Source of the DNA: Bacillota bacterium
GTDB lineage: Bacteria; Bacillota; Clostridia; DSM-8532
Direction: 5' to 3'
Assembly (NCBI GenBank): GCA_023440865.1
Contig: JAEXRM010000102.1
Location: forward strand, 1-19,083
Length of the DNA stretch: 19,083 nucleotides
In this document: piece after piece, positions 1-7,289 of the stretch
How positions within the stretch are numbered: the first letter of the stretch is position 1
Layout: the number at the start of each line of letters is the position of its first letter
Program-made: the position numbers and the translations under genes
Notes under the pieces: model-generated
Seen by the model: the letters and a program-made list of their open reading frames with translations, nothing else
What the model was told of the DNA's origin: nothing
Databases searched by the model: none

Positions 1-587
1 AGCAGGCGCCCCAGCAGGACGGCGACATCCTTGCGCGTCATCGGGCTGCCGGCCGCATACGAAAAGCCGTTTGTCAGCTTCAGGGTGGCGGCCCTGGACA
101 GGACATTCTGCGGCCATGTGCCCGACAGGGAGGCGGTGTCGTACCCGAGCATGCGCAGGGAGATGGTCAGCGCCTGGGCGTAGGTGACCGTGTCGGCCGG
201 ATGAAACCGGCCGTCGGGATACCCCGTGAAGAAGCCCAGTTCCACGGCGGTACGGACATATCCGCTCGACCACCGGCTGGCGGCGACGTCCGCAAACCCC
301 GTGCTGTTGCGGCGGGTGTGCTCCTCGGTCGCCTCGTTGGCCGCAGTGACGGCCATCTTGGCGAACTGCTCGCGGGTGACGGCGGCATCCGGCAGGAACT
401 GGCCGGACGTGGTGCCGGACAGGATGCCGAGCAGCGTGAGACGGTCGACGGACGCCTTCCAGGACGCCGTTTCAGGTACGTCCGCATACGTCGTGGCGGC
501 GAAGGCGGGGCCTGCCGTGCCCAGGGCGAGCAGCAGGGAAAGGACGAGGGCGATGCGCCTGGCGGCGCGGTGCGTGCGGGTTTGCAT
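1..587 (-). CDS. Secreted S-layer homology (SLH) domain protein, partial
   Basis: The frame opens at ATG 587-585 and stays open to the left edge, so about 195 N-terminal residues are visible and the C-terminus is missing. A GGAGGT Shine-Dalgarno sequence lies 7-8 bases upstream on the minus strand. Residues 1-30 form a signal peptide: an Arg-rich start, a Leu/Ala-rich core, and likely cleavage after Ala-Phe-Ala. Two SLH repeats follow, at about 34-80 (YADVP... ILSG... F.P...VTREQFAKM) and 95-145 (FADV... GFFTGYPDGRFHPADTVTYAQA). A third begins near 155 and includes a MTRKDVAVLLGRLL segment. SLH triplets in known families bind pyruvylated wall polymers and hold proteins on the cell surface. 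The gene lies 105 bases downstream of the MacB-type permease on the same strand and may be the last member of that operon. Any effector domain beyond the edge is unknown. I am confident of the SLH call, not of the protein's job. Confidence 0.87.
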   Translation of the reverse strand, partial: MQTRTHRAARRIALVLSLLLALGTAGPAFAATTYADVPETASWKASVDRLTLLGILSGTTSGQFLPDAAVTREQFAKMAVTAANEATEEHTRRNSTGFADVAASRWSSGYVRTAVELGFFTGYPDGRFHPADTVTYAQALTISLRMLGYDTASLSGTWPQNVLSRAATLKLTNGFSYAAGSPMTRKDVAVLLGRL

Positions 588-620
588 GGGGGTACCTCCA
601 AAGATTGAGTACACGGCTGT

Positions 621-634
621 CATGCCGCGGCATG
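621..634. repeat. Perfect 14-bp palindrome between permease and SLH genes
   Basis: CATGCCGCGGCATG is fully self-complementary and sits midway in the 105-base gap between the permease stop and the SLH start. There is no T-tract on either side, so it does not look like an intrinsic terminator. It could be an mRNA stem or a protein-binding site. Confidence 0.4.
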
Positions 635-692
635 TGGTGCGGGTCGAGTGCGAAGGGGCCGGTTGGACGCCATGATGCAGTGCGTCATTTGG

Positions 693-1892
693 CTATTCAT
701 GGCGCAACGCGTCGATCGGGTGGAGCGAAGCGGCCCGGCGGGCCGGAAGGTAGCCGAACAGGATGCCGATGGCGGCGGACACGCCGAATGCAAGCAGGAT
801 GGCTCCCGTGGACGGTGTCACCTGCATGGCGGTCGACAGCAGGGCGGACACGATGACGGTTGCCAGGGAGCACAGGGCATATCCGAAGGCGATGCCGAGC
901 AGGCCGCCAAGGGAGCTGGTGACCGCCGCCTCGATGACGAACTGCGTCAGGATGGTGCCTTCGGTGGCGCCCATGGCCTTGCGGATGCCGATTTCCCGCG
1001 TCCGCTCCGTCACGGAAACCAGCATGATGTTCATGATGCCGATGCCGCCCACGACCAGGGAAATGCCGGCAATGATCGCGAGCACCGTGATGATGATGTT
1101 GATCATGCTCGACATCATGTCCATCAATTCTGTCATGCTGGTGACCCGATAGGCGTCCTCGTCGCCAAAAATGTTGTAGAGACGGGTTTCCAGCGTTTCC
1201 CTTGCCGTGCGCGCCACGCTTTCGGATACGGTGTCGACCGTGTAGCTGCTGATCCGGCCGTTTGCGTGCAGCCGGGATGCCGTGCTGTAGGGAATATAGA
1301 CCGCGTCGTCCGTTCCTCCCTCTTCCGCCGTGCCGTCCGCGTCCTGTGCGAGGACACCGACGATGCGGTAGGGATATCCGCCGATGCGGAGCGTTTGCTC
1401 CAGCGCGTCTCCGTTGAAGACCGTCTGGGCGACATAGCTGCCGACGACGCAGACGCGCTCCCGGTTTGACACGTCCGCATACAGGATCGGGCGGCCCTGC
1501 GCCATGACGAAGCCCTTCATGTCCAGATAGTCCTCGCCGACACCGGTCACCGAGGTGGCGTCAAACGATTCGGTGTCCGCCTTGATGCCGCCGGATACGC
1601 TGACTGTCGGCGACATGCGCTCGAACAGTTCCGGCTCCTGCGCGACGATCTCATACATGCCTTCCGCGGTGACGGTACGCGATGAACCGCGCCCGATGAT
1701 GCCGACCGTCAGGCTCTTCGTGCCCATGCTCGAGAAGCTGTCCTCCACATAGCCCTTGAGTCCGTTGCCCAGTCCGATGATGATGATGACCGCGGCCACG
1801 CCGATGATGATGCCGAGCATCGTGAGCAGGGCGCGCGTTTTGCTGGCGAGAATGTTCTTGACGGCCAGTCCGAAGGATTCCAGAAAACTCAT
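693..1892 (-). CDS. MacB-type ABC transporter permease
   Basis: This 399-residue permease belongs to the MacB/FtsX family, the membrane half of tripartite-like exporters of peptides, antibiotics or lipoproteins. It has one N-terminal membrane helix at about 20-43, then a large extracytoplasmic MacB-PCD-type domain at about 45-245. Three C-terminal helices at about 260-390 contain the FtsX core, including the conserved stretch VGGIGIMNIMLVSVTERTRE followed by IGIRKAMGA. It ends with the typical ARRAASLHPIDALRHE tail. Length is normal for the family. The start ATG overlaps the TGA of the upstream ATPase (ATGA), and an AAGGAGG Shine-Dalgarno sequence precedes it. That implies translational coupling and a stable ATPase-permease pair. 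The substrate cannot be read from sequence. Confidence 0.93.
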   Translation of the reverse strand: MSFLESFGLAVKNILASKTRALLTMLGIIIGVAAVIIIIGLGNGLKGYVEDSFSSMGTKSLTVGIIGRGSSRTVTAEGMYEIVAQEPELFERMSPTVSVSGGIKADTESFDATSVTGVGEDYLDMKGFVMAQGRPILYADVSNRERVCVVGSYVAQTVFNGDALEQTLRIGGYPYRIVGVLAQDADGTAEEGGTDDAVYIPYSTASRLHANGRISSYTVDTVSESVARTARETLETRLYNIFGDEDAYRVTSMTELMDMMSSMINIIITVLAIIAGISLVVGGIGIMNIMLVSVTERTREIGIRKAMGATEGTILTQFVIEAAVTSSLGGLLGIAFGYALCSLATVIVSALLSTAMQVTPSTGAILLAFGVSAAIGILFGYLPARRAASLHPIDALRHE

Positions 1893-2680
1893 GCGACGGA
1901 ACCTCCTTCGGCTGCTGGACCATCGTCTTCGGCCCTGTGCGGCGGGGCCGCCTTCGGGGCGATGCTCGTGTGTTCCTGCATGACGCCGGTCATGCCCCCC
2001 GGCTTTCCGTCATGCACAATGCGACCGTCAGCAAGCCGGACGACGCGCTGCGCGGTGGCCGCGATGCCGTTGTCGTGGGTGATCAGCACGACCGTGTTGC
2101 CCTTCTGATGCAGGTTCGTCAGTATTTCCAGCACCTCCCGGCCCGTGCGCGAATCGAGCGCGCCGGTCGGTTCGTCGGCCAGGATGACGGAGGGGCGGCC
2201 GACCAGTGCCCGTGCGATGGACACACGCTGCTGCTGGCCGCCGGACAGCTGACTGGGCTTGTGGTGCAGCTTGTCGCCCAGTCCCAGTCGGGTCAGCGCC
2301 TCGATGGCGCGCTCGCGGCGTTCCCGTTTCGGGATGCCCGCGTACAGCAGCGGCACCTCGACATTCTCGACGAGGTTGCTGCGCGGCAGCAGGTTGTACT
2401 GCTGGAAGATGAAGCCGAGCATTTCGTTGCGGATGGCGGCCAGACGACGCCGGTTCAGGCTGCCGACATCCGTTCCGCCAAGGAGGTACTGCCCTTGGGT
2501 GGGGGTGTCCAGGCAGCCGATGATGTTCATGCAGGTCGACTTGCCCGAGCCGGACTGGCCGACGATGGCCACGAACTCACCCTCCATGATGCGCAGGGAG
2601 ATGCCATCCACGGCATTCACCGTGTTGTCGCCCATCCGGTAGATCTTGTATACATCGCGGAATTCGATCAGAGGTTCCAT
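1889..2680 (-). CDS. MacB-type ABC transporter ATP-binding protein
   Basis: This 263-residue nucleotide-binding subunit energises the adjacent permease. Visible motifs, in order, are Walker A GQSGSGKST (41-49), the Q-loop around Gln93 (FIFQQYNLLP), the signature LSGGQQQR (145-152), Walker B VILADE (165-170) followed by the D-loop residues ALD, and the H-loop ITHD (His202). The wording is that of the LolD/MacB subfamily. The frame stays open far upstream, but the ATPase fold begins at MEPLIEF. The AGGAG at about 10 bases before ATG 2680 fits that start. Another ATG, at 2689, is only one base from the same AGGAG and is less likely. About 30 residues after the core form a Pro/Ala/Asp-rich tail not needed for the fold. 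The stop overlaps the permease start by four bases. Confidence 0.93.
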   Translation of the reverse strand: MEPLIEFRDVYKIYRMGDNTVNAVDGISLRIMEGEFVAIVGQSGSGKSTCMNIIGCLDTPTQGQYLLGGTDVGSLNRRRLAAIRNEMLGFIFQQYNLLPRSNLVENVEVPLLYAGIPKRERRERAIEALTRLGLGDKLHHKPSQLSGGQQQRVSIARALVGRPSVILADEPTGALDSRTGREVLEILTNLHQKGNTVVLITHDNGIAATAQRVVRLADGRIVHDGKPGGMTGVMQEHTSIAPKAAPPHRAEDDGPAAEGGSVA

Positions 2681-2762
2681 GGTTGTCATTCTCCTGCTGT
2701 GAGCGGTTGCGTGGGCGCAGGGCATTCCATGCGATGTCGCCCTGGCGGGAACCGGGGTGTTG

Positions 2763-4484
2763 TCATGGAGCGCCGGCTGCGCTGTCGGCTGTGCCAGAGG
2801 CGTTGCCGGCGGCACCCGCGGTGTTGCCGCCCAAACGACGCGCACCGGGAAGCATGCCGGGCTGGAACCCGCCTGAAGACACCTTGAGCGGTTGGTAGGC
2901 GATCGTCTCGCCTGCCGACAGGCCGTCGAGGATCTGGACGAAGTCGCCATCGGATACCCCTGTTCTGACGGGTACCTCGATGAAGCCTGCCGGCAGGCTC
3001 TCGGCGCCGGCGGAGGCGGACGTCCCCCCGGTGGCGTTGCCGGACCCCGTCTCATCGGTTGACGATGCGGCTGCGGCCGGTCGACGCACAAGGACCGTAT
3101 CCCCGCGGCGCACGGCCTCGGCGGGCACGCTGACGGCATCGACGGCCTCCGCGACAACGATGCGCGCGTCGACGTTCATGCCGGGAAGCAGCCCTTCCGT
3201 CTCATCGATGCGGATGGTGACGGGATAGGTGGTGACATTGCCGCTGGTGGTGCCGTTGATGTTGACGCGGGTGACCCGTCCCTCATAGCTTCGGCCGGGT
3301 ACCGCGGCGGCGGTCAGCGTCACCTTCTGGTTGACCGCCACCTTGGAGATGTCGAGCTCGTCGACCGGAAGCGACATCTCCAGCCAGGAGAGGTCGTAGA
3401 TGCGGCACAGGACCTCGCCTGCCTTCAACGTGTCGCCCAGCTTGTAGTTTTTCTCGACGATCGTGCCCCGGATGGGGGAGGTGACAATGTAGGCGTCCTG
3501 CTGATCCACCTGGTTCTGCAGGGCGAGCTGCGCGTCCTTGAGCGATGAGGCCGCGCTGGCGACCGCGTCATCGATCGTGTCGCTGGACAATGTCAGGATC
3601 GCATCGCCGTTTTCGACGCGGGACCCTGCGGGTGACCGGATGGCGGCGACCTCGCCGCCGACTTCGGCGGTGACGTTCCGGAGAGTCCGCCAGGCGAAGG
3701 CTGCCGATCCCAGCCCGCTTTCGACGCCGATTTCGACTGTCGCCTTCGTATCGGGAGACAGGGCGCCGGGATTGGCGACCTCGACGGTGACATCGCGGGT
3801 GGCGTAGTTTGCCTGCTGGAACGTGTCCGCACCGGCGACTTCACGCACGGCTCCGGTCAGCACATCATCGCTTCCCTCAAGGCGGACGGATGCGGTTTGT
3901 CCGATCCGGAAGCCCTGTGCCGCATGCGAGGCGAAGGGCACGGTCAGCTTGAGGGTGTCGCTGTCGCGGATGGTTGCGACCGTTTGCCCGGCCTGCACCT
4001 TGTCCCCGACCTCGACGGCGAGCGTTGTGACGGATCCGGCCGCATCGGCCCGAACCGTCAGCTTCTGCTGCTCGCGCTTCTTCGCATCGAGGTTGCGTTC
4101 GTTCTGGGCAACGGTCAGTTCGGCGCGCTCGATGCCGGTCGCGGCATCGGAGCTGTCGATGCGGTACAGCTCGGTGTCCTTGCCGACCACATCGCCTTCC
4201 TCGAAGTCGGCGCCCAGGATTTCCCCTTCCCGCAGCGAGGTGACGGTGTAGGCGTCCGCGGGCATCAGCGGGCCGGTTCCCTCGAGGGACTCCGTGATGG
4301 TGCGCGTATCGGCGGTGGCGGTCACATGGCCGTTCGTGCCATCCTGCCTGCCGCTTTGCCTCCTCAGCAGAAACAAGGCTGCGAGGATGGCGACGAGCAG
4401 GATCAGGACGACGGGGAGAATCCATCTGCGGTGTGTTTTCTTGCGGGCTTCAACGGTGCCGCTGGCTGCTGCCTGTCTTGTCAT
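2763..4484 (-). CDS. Membrane-fusion adaptor of a MacAB-type ABC exporter (HlyD/RND-MFP family)
   Basis: This is a 573-residue membrane-anchored adaptor. A basic N-terminus is followed by one helix at about 21-41, and the rest lies outside the membrane. Lipoyl/barrel-sandwich half-motifs appear at about 85-115, 140-180, 275-305 and 340-370 (SPIRGTIVEKNYKLGDTLKAGEVL is the clearest, split here by residues of the second hammerhead). A short coiled-coil-like stretch (ERAELTVAQNERNLDAKKRE) links the first pair, and another (ASSLKDAQLALQNQVDQQ) precedes the last. Beta-barrel and membrane-proximal domains follow to about 480. The last 100 residues contain two Ser/Gly/Ala-rich spacers. It starts at ATG 4484 with AAAGGA upstream and precedes the ATPase by 82 bases. 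In monoderms such adaptors work with MacB pairs without an outer-membrane channel. The duplicated lipoyl motifs make it longer than classic MacA. Confidence 0.9.
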   Translation of the reverse strand: MTRQAAASGTVEARKKTHRRWILPVVLILLVAILAALFLLRRQSGRQDGTNGHVTATADTRTITESLEGTGPLMPADAYTVTSLREGEILGADFEEGDVVGKDTELYRIDSSDAATGIERAELTVAQNERNLDAKKREQQKLTVRADAAGSVTTLAVEVGDKVQAGQTVATIRDSDTLKLTVPFASHAAQGFRIGQTASVRLEGSDDVLTGAVREVAGADTFQQANYATRDVTVEVANPGALSPDTKATVEIGVESGLGSAAFAWRTLRNVTAEVGGEVAAIRSPAGSRVENGDAILTLSSDTIDDAVASAASSLKDAQLALQNQVDQQDAYIVTSPIRGTIVEKNYKLGDTLKAGEVLCRIYDLSWLEMSLPVDELDISKVAVNQKVTLTAAAVPGRSYEGRVTRVNINGTTSGNVTTYPVTIRIDETEGLLPGMNVDARIVVAEAVDAVSVPAEAVRRGDTVLVRRPAAAASSTDETGSGNATGGTSASAGAESLPAGFIEVPVRTGVSDGDFVQILDGLSAGETIAYQPLKVSSGGFQPGMLPGARRLGGNTAGAAGNASGTADSAAGAP

Positions 4485-4546
4485 GACGGGTTTCCTTTCG
4501 CACGTTTCCTGGTCGGGAGTCGGTTGTCACCGCTCCTACGCACACC

Positions 4547-4579
4547 AGTATGCCGCACGATAATAAACGCAATGTAAAC
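4547..4579 (-). promoter_or_regulatory. Candidate response-regulator site and activator-dependent promoter for the exporter
   Basis: On the minus strand, upstream of the adaptor gene, two adjacent 11-base units read GTTTACATTGC (4579-4569) and GTTTATTATCG (4568-4558). They share GTTTA at an 11-base period, the arrangement used by OmpR-family regulators. A CATACT -10-like hexamer follows at 4552-4547. There is no good -35 at the expected distance, and the repeats occupy that place. This AT-rich patch stands out in GC-rich DNA. The interpretation is inference. Confidence 0.35.
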
Positions 4580-4586
4580 AAGGCGG

Positions 4587-5654
4587 TCAGGCGAGCGGCA
4601 GCCGCACGGTCAGCTTCGTGCCTTCACCGGGACGGCTGTCGATGGCGATGTCGCCGTGATGCAGCTGCACGATTTTCTGTGCGATCGTCAGGCCAAGCCC
4701 GTTGCCGATCGTCTTGCGTGAACGGTCCCCCTGGTAGAAGCGGTCGAAGGCGCGGGCGCGGACCTCCCCGTCCATACCGGGGCCCTCGTCGGCGATGCCG
4801 ACGATCACCGCATTGTCGCCCGTGACAGCCGTTACGTGGACGGTGCCGCCTTCCGGCGAATACTTGATGGCGTTGTCGATGAGGTTGATCCATACCTGCT
4901 TGAGCAGTTCCTCGTTGCCGACCGCCTCGCATTCCTCCAGCCGGATGTCCATCTCGACATGACCGCGCGTCCACTTTGGCTCGAGCAGCAGGATGGCCGT
5001 GCGGAGCTGCTCGCTCAGGCGGAAGCGCGCCGCGTCCGTCACGATGTGCTGGCTCTCGATGCGCGACAGCAGCAGGATGTTGCCGGACAGGCCCGCCAAG
5101 CGGTTCGATTCCTCAATGATGATGTCGAGGTATTCCGTCCGCTCCGCCTCCGTGGGGGAACCGTCCCGGAGGAGCTTGGCAAACCCGCGCATGGAGACGA
5201 TGGGTGTCTTGAACTCGTGAGAGAAGTCGTTGATGAAATCCTTGCGGAGCATCTCGATGCCGCCGAGCTCCTCGCCCATGCGGTTGATGCTTTCAGCGAG
5301 CTCCCGGAATGCGACCGGCCCTTTCGGGTGCAGGCGCACGCCGAAGTTGCCGGCCGCCATCTCGTTGATGGTCAGTATGGCTTTCTTGAGCGGCTTCAGC
5401 GGGATCCAGGCGACGAGGAAGGACATGCAGGTGCCGGTCAGGAGGCTGATGGATAGCAGCAGGAACATGAACCCCATGATGTTGGGCTCGTGCGCCGGGT
5501 TGATGATGTTCCGGCGGATCAGGATGTAGCTGACGGATCCGACCATCAGGAACGAGATCAGCAGGCTGAGGAAGACGATGCCGGTGAAAAGCCAGGTCAG
5601 GTTGATCCTGCTTTTGCGGAGAGGTCTGATGCATTGCCGCTTGTCCATGTCCAT
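4587..5654 (-). CDS. Sensor histidine kinase, short-loop (VanS/BceS-like)
   Basis: This is a membrane histidine kinase of 355 residues from the chosen start. Two helices at about 20-46 and 57-84 are separated by only about 10-13 residues, so there is almost no external sensor domain. A HAMP linker follows at about 85-135, then the HisKA dimerisation domain with phospho-acceptor His146 (NDFSHEFKTP). The HATPase domain has an N-box (NLIDNAIKYSPEGG), G1 box (DEGPGM), F-box (FDRFYQGD) and G2 box (NGLGL). I chose ATG 5654 because AAGGAAAGG lies six bases upstream. A GTG at 5717 that overlaps the regulator stop (GTGA) would add 21 residues and is possible. The short loop is typical of kinases that sense within the membrane or through a partner transporter, which fits the exporter downstream. 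Confidence 0.92.
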   Translation of the reverse strand: MDMDKRQCIRPLRKSRINLTWLFTGIVFLSLLISFLMVGSVSYILIRRNIINPAHEPNIMGFMFLLLSISLLTGTCMSFLVAWIPLKPLKKAILTINEMAAGNFGVRLHPKGPVAFRELAESINRMGEELGGIEMLRKDFINDFSHEFKTPIVSMRGFAKLLRDGSPTEAERTEYLDIIIEESNRLAGLSGNILLLSRIESQHIVTDAARFRLSEQLRTAILLLEPKWTRGHVEMDIRLEECEAVGNEELLKQVWINLIDNAIKYSPEGGTVHVTAVTGDNAVIVGIADEGPGMDGEVRARAFDRFYQGDRSRKTIGNGLGLTIAQKIVQLHHGDIAIDSRPGEGTKLTVRLPLA

Positions 5655-5713
5655 GCGTTTCCTTTCCTTCATCGACGGCAGCCGGACCAGATGTGACCAG
5701 ATTCCGGGGCCGT

Positions 5714-6394
5714 TCACCTGGCTTCCTTGCGGACCGCCTTGTAGCCGAGGCCGCGGACGGTCGCGATATCGAAATCAGCCCAGCCCTCGAATCGGGAGCG
5801 GAGGCGGTGCACGTGCACCGTCACCGTCGCCTCGGTCGAGTCGTTCGTGTAGCCCCAGATGTCGTCGAGCAGCTGCTGACGCGTGAAGATGACGCCGGGA
5901 GACGACAGGAGCCTGAACAGGAGCTGGAATTCCTTCTGCGGCAGCGTGATGCTTTCACCGGGACGCTCCACGCAGAGGGTGTCGTAATCAAGGACGGTGT
6001 CGCCCAGTCTCAGCCGCCGTTCGCTGGCGATGTTCGCGCGCCGCAGCAGCGACTTGATGCGCAGCAGCATCTCCTCCTCGTCGACCGGCTTGGTCATGAA
6101 ATCGTCGGTGCCGACGCGATAGCCCTGCTTCCGGTCCTCCGGCAGCTGCTTGGCCGTCACCATGAGGATCGGTGTCTGAAAACCGGCGTCGCGCAGCTGG
6201 CGCGTGAACGCATACCCGTCCATACGGGGCATCATCAGGTCGAGCAGGATCAGGTCGACCTGCTCGCGATCCAGGATCTCCATGGCCTCGACCCCGTCGG
6301 CGCCGGTCAGCACGGTATAGCCGTTTGCCTTGAGAACGGCCTGCATGAGCCGGCGCGTGTTGTGATCATCCTCGACGACCAGTATGACGAACAT
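5714..6394 (-). CDS. OmpR/PhoB-family response regulator
   Basis: This 226-residue two-component regulator pairs with the kinase gene directly downstream. The receiver domain (about 1-120) has the acidic pocket EDD (8-10), phospho-acceptor Asp52 in LILLDLMMPRMDG, and a conserved Lys in FMTKPVD. The winged-helix DNA-binding domain (about 130-225) includes LPQKEFQLLFRLLSSPG, FTRQQLLDDIWG and VTVHVHRLRSRF, ending with VRGLGYKAV. The start at ATG 6394 gives the standard N-terminus MFVILVVEDD. Earlier in-frame codons would add a non-homologous, basic stretch. It is the first gene of the minus-strand train and likely controls the exporter genes. A -10-like TATCAT lies on the minus strand at 6451-6446. 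Confidence 0.93.
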   Translation of the reverse strand: MFVILVVEDDHNTRRLMQAVLKANGYTVLTGADGVEAMEILDREQVDLILLDLMMPRMDGYAFTRQLRDAGFQTPILMVTAKQLPEDRKQGYRVGTDDFMTKPVDEEEMLLRIKSLLRRANIASERRLRLGDTVLDYDTLCVERPGESITLPQKEFQLLFRLLSSPGVIFTRQQLLDDIWGYTNDSTEATVTVHVHRLRSRFEGWADFDIATVRGLGYKAVRKEAR

Positions 6395-6445
6395 TCCCGT
6401 ACCCCGTTTGCGGCTTTGCTCCGCGCTTGTCCGTTTTCTGTTTCC

Positions 6446-6451
6446 ATGATA
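6446..6451 (-). promoter_or_regulatory. Possible -10 of the regulator-kinase operon
   Basis: TATCAT on the minus strand matches the -10 consensus at five of six bases and would place the start near 6440, about 45 bases before the regulator ATG. No convincing -35 lies 16-18 bases upstream, so the assignment is weak. Confidence 0.3.
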
Positions 6452-6519
6452 CAACATTCAGGCTGCATCGGCACCGTGTCGTCCCGATATGGCGCGATAT
6501 CCGTTTGGGTGAAAATGAA

Positions 6520-6533
6520 TCCTTTTAAAAGGA
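6520..6533. repeat. AT-rich 14-bp palindrome in the divergent intergenic region
   Basis: TCCTTTTAAAAGGA is a perfect palindrome in the 230-base gap between the minus-strand regulator gene and the plus-strand methionine synthase reactivation gene. It lies upstream of both candidate promoters. It has the form of an operator, but nothing identifies a binding protein. Confidence 0.4.
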
Positions 6534-6566
6534 ATATGGATGCTGTTTAATGTGCGTTTTCGGTGA

Positions 6567-6595
6567 TTGTGTCGGCTGCGGTCATATGCTACAAT
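6567..6595 (+). promoter_or_regulatory. Promoter of the methionine synthase operon
   Basis: TTGTGT (6567-6572) and TACAAT (6590-6595) are separated by 17 bases. A TG dinucleotide one base before the -10 makes it an extended -10 element. The predicted start near 6602 favours translation from ATG 6625 over ATG 6598. No SAM or cobalamin riboswitch fits in the short leader. Confidence 0.55.
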
Positions 6596-6624
6596 GAATG
6601 AAATCCAAAGGATGGCGGCTTGGC

Positions 6625-7245
6625 ATGGAAGACATACAGACGCTCAACGACATCACACCCCGTTACGACCGGGGACTTATCGAGACGCGACTCGGCTACC
6701 AACGCCGGCTGACAGAGCTCACCGAGGCGCAGCGTGCACATTTCGACGGCATCCTGCTCCAGGCGGAATCCCTCAGCCGGCTCAGCCTGGCATGGCGGGT
6801 CATGGGTGTGTCGGTCAATGACGGCACGGCTGTGACCCTGGAGGATGGAACGGTCTTGCGCGGTACCGGACTGGCCGCCCTGCTCCGGGAGAGCCACGCG
6901 GTCCTGGCCATGTTCGTGACGGCCGGGTCACGTCCTTTGAAAACCCGTGACCGGTGGATGCGCCAGGATCGTCTGGCCGATGCGGTGGTCCTGGATGCTG
7001 CGGTTTCCGAGATCACGGACGCCGGCCTCGACTGGCTGATGCAGTATGTGAATAACGGCCTGCGCCGCACCGGCCGCATGCTCACACGTCATCGCTACAG
7101 TCCGGGATATGGAGACTGGGCGCTGGCCGAGCAGGCCGTTCTGGCCGGCCTGCTGGATATCGGCCGGTTCGGCGCCTCGTTGACGGACCGGTTCATCCTG
7201 ACACCGGAGAAATCGGTGCTGGCGGTTGCCGGCATCCTCGGATGA
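6625..7245 (+). CDS. Stand-alone methionine synthase reactivation (vitamin B12-dependent MetH activation) protein
   Basis: This 206-residue protein resembles the C-terminal AdoMet-binding reactivation domain of MetH (Met_synt_B12 family), here as a separate gene. The best landmark is RYSPGYGDWALAEQ near residues 155-168, matching the family's RxSPGYGD signature for S-adenosylmethionine binding. It is followed by a GASLTDRFILTPEKSV segment. In known systems this domain supports reductive methylation of cob(II)alamin when the enzyme is oxidised. I chose ATG 6625 over ATG 6598. An AAAGGA lies 12 bases before 6625, and the likely transcription start falls after 6598. The synthase follows after 44 bases on the same strand and lacks this domain, so the two proteins probably form one functional enzyme. 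Stand-alone versions are known in anaerobic Firmicutes. Confidence 0.85.
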   Translation: MEDIQTLNDITPRYDRGLIETRLGYQRRLTELTEAQRAHFDGILLQAESLSRLSLAWRVMGVSVNDGTAVTLEDGTVLRGTGLAALLRESHAVLAMFVTAGSRPLKTRDRWMRQDRLADAVVLDAAVSEITDAGLDWLMQYVNNGLRRTGRMLTRHRYSPGYGDWALAEQAVLAGLLDIGRFGASLTDRFILTPEKSVLAVAGILG

Positions 7246-7289
7246 GACCCCCGACAAATACACAGACAGTTGGCCACAGGAGGGATCCC

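Noticed and set aside
1889..3157. A longer ATPase start extending 159 codons upstream
   Set aside because: The extra N-terminus is Arg/Pro-rich, overlaps the adaptor gene, and lacks homology. AGGAG before 2680 explains the start.
6596..6624. SAM or cobalamin riboswitch before the methionine operon
   Set aside because: The predicted leader is only about 20 bases, and no matching helices were seen upstream.
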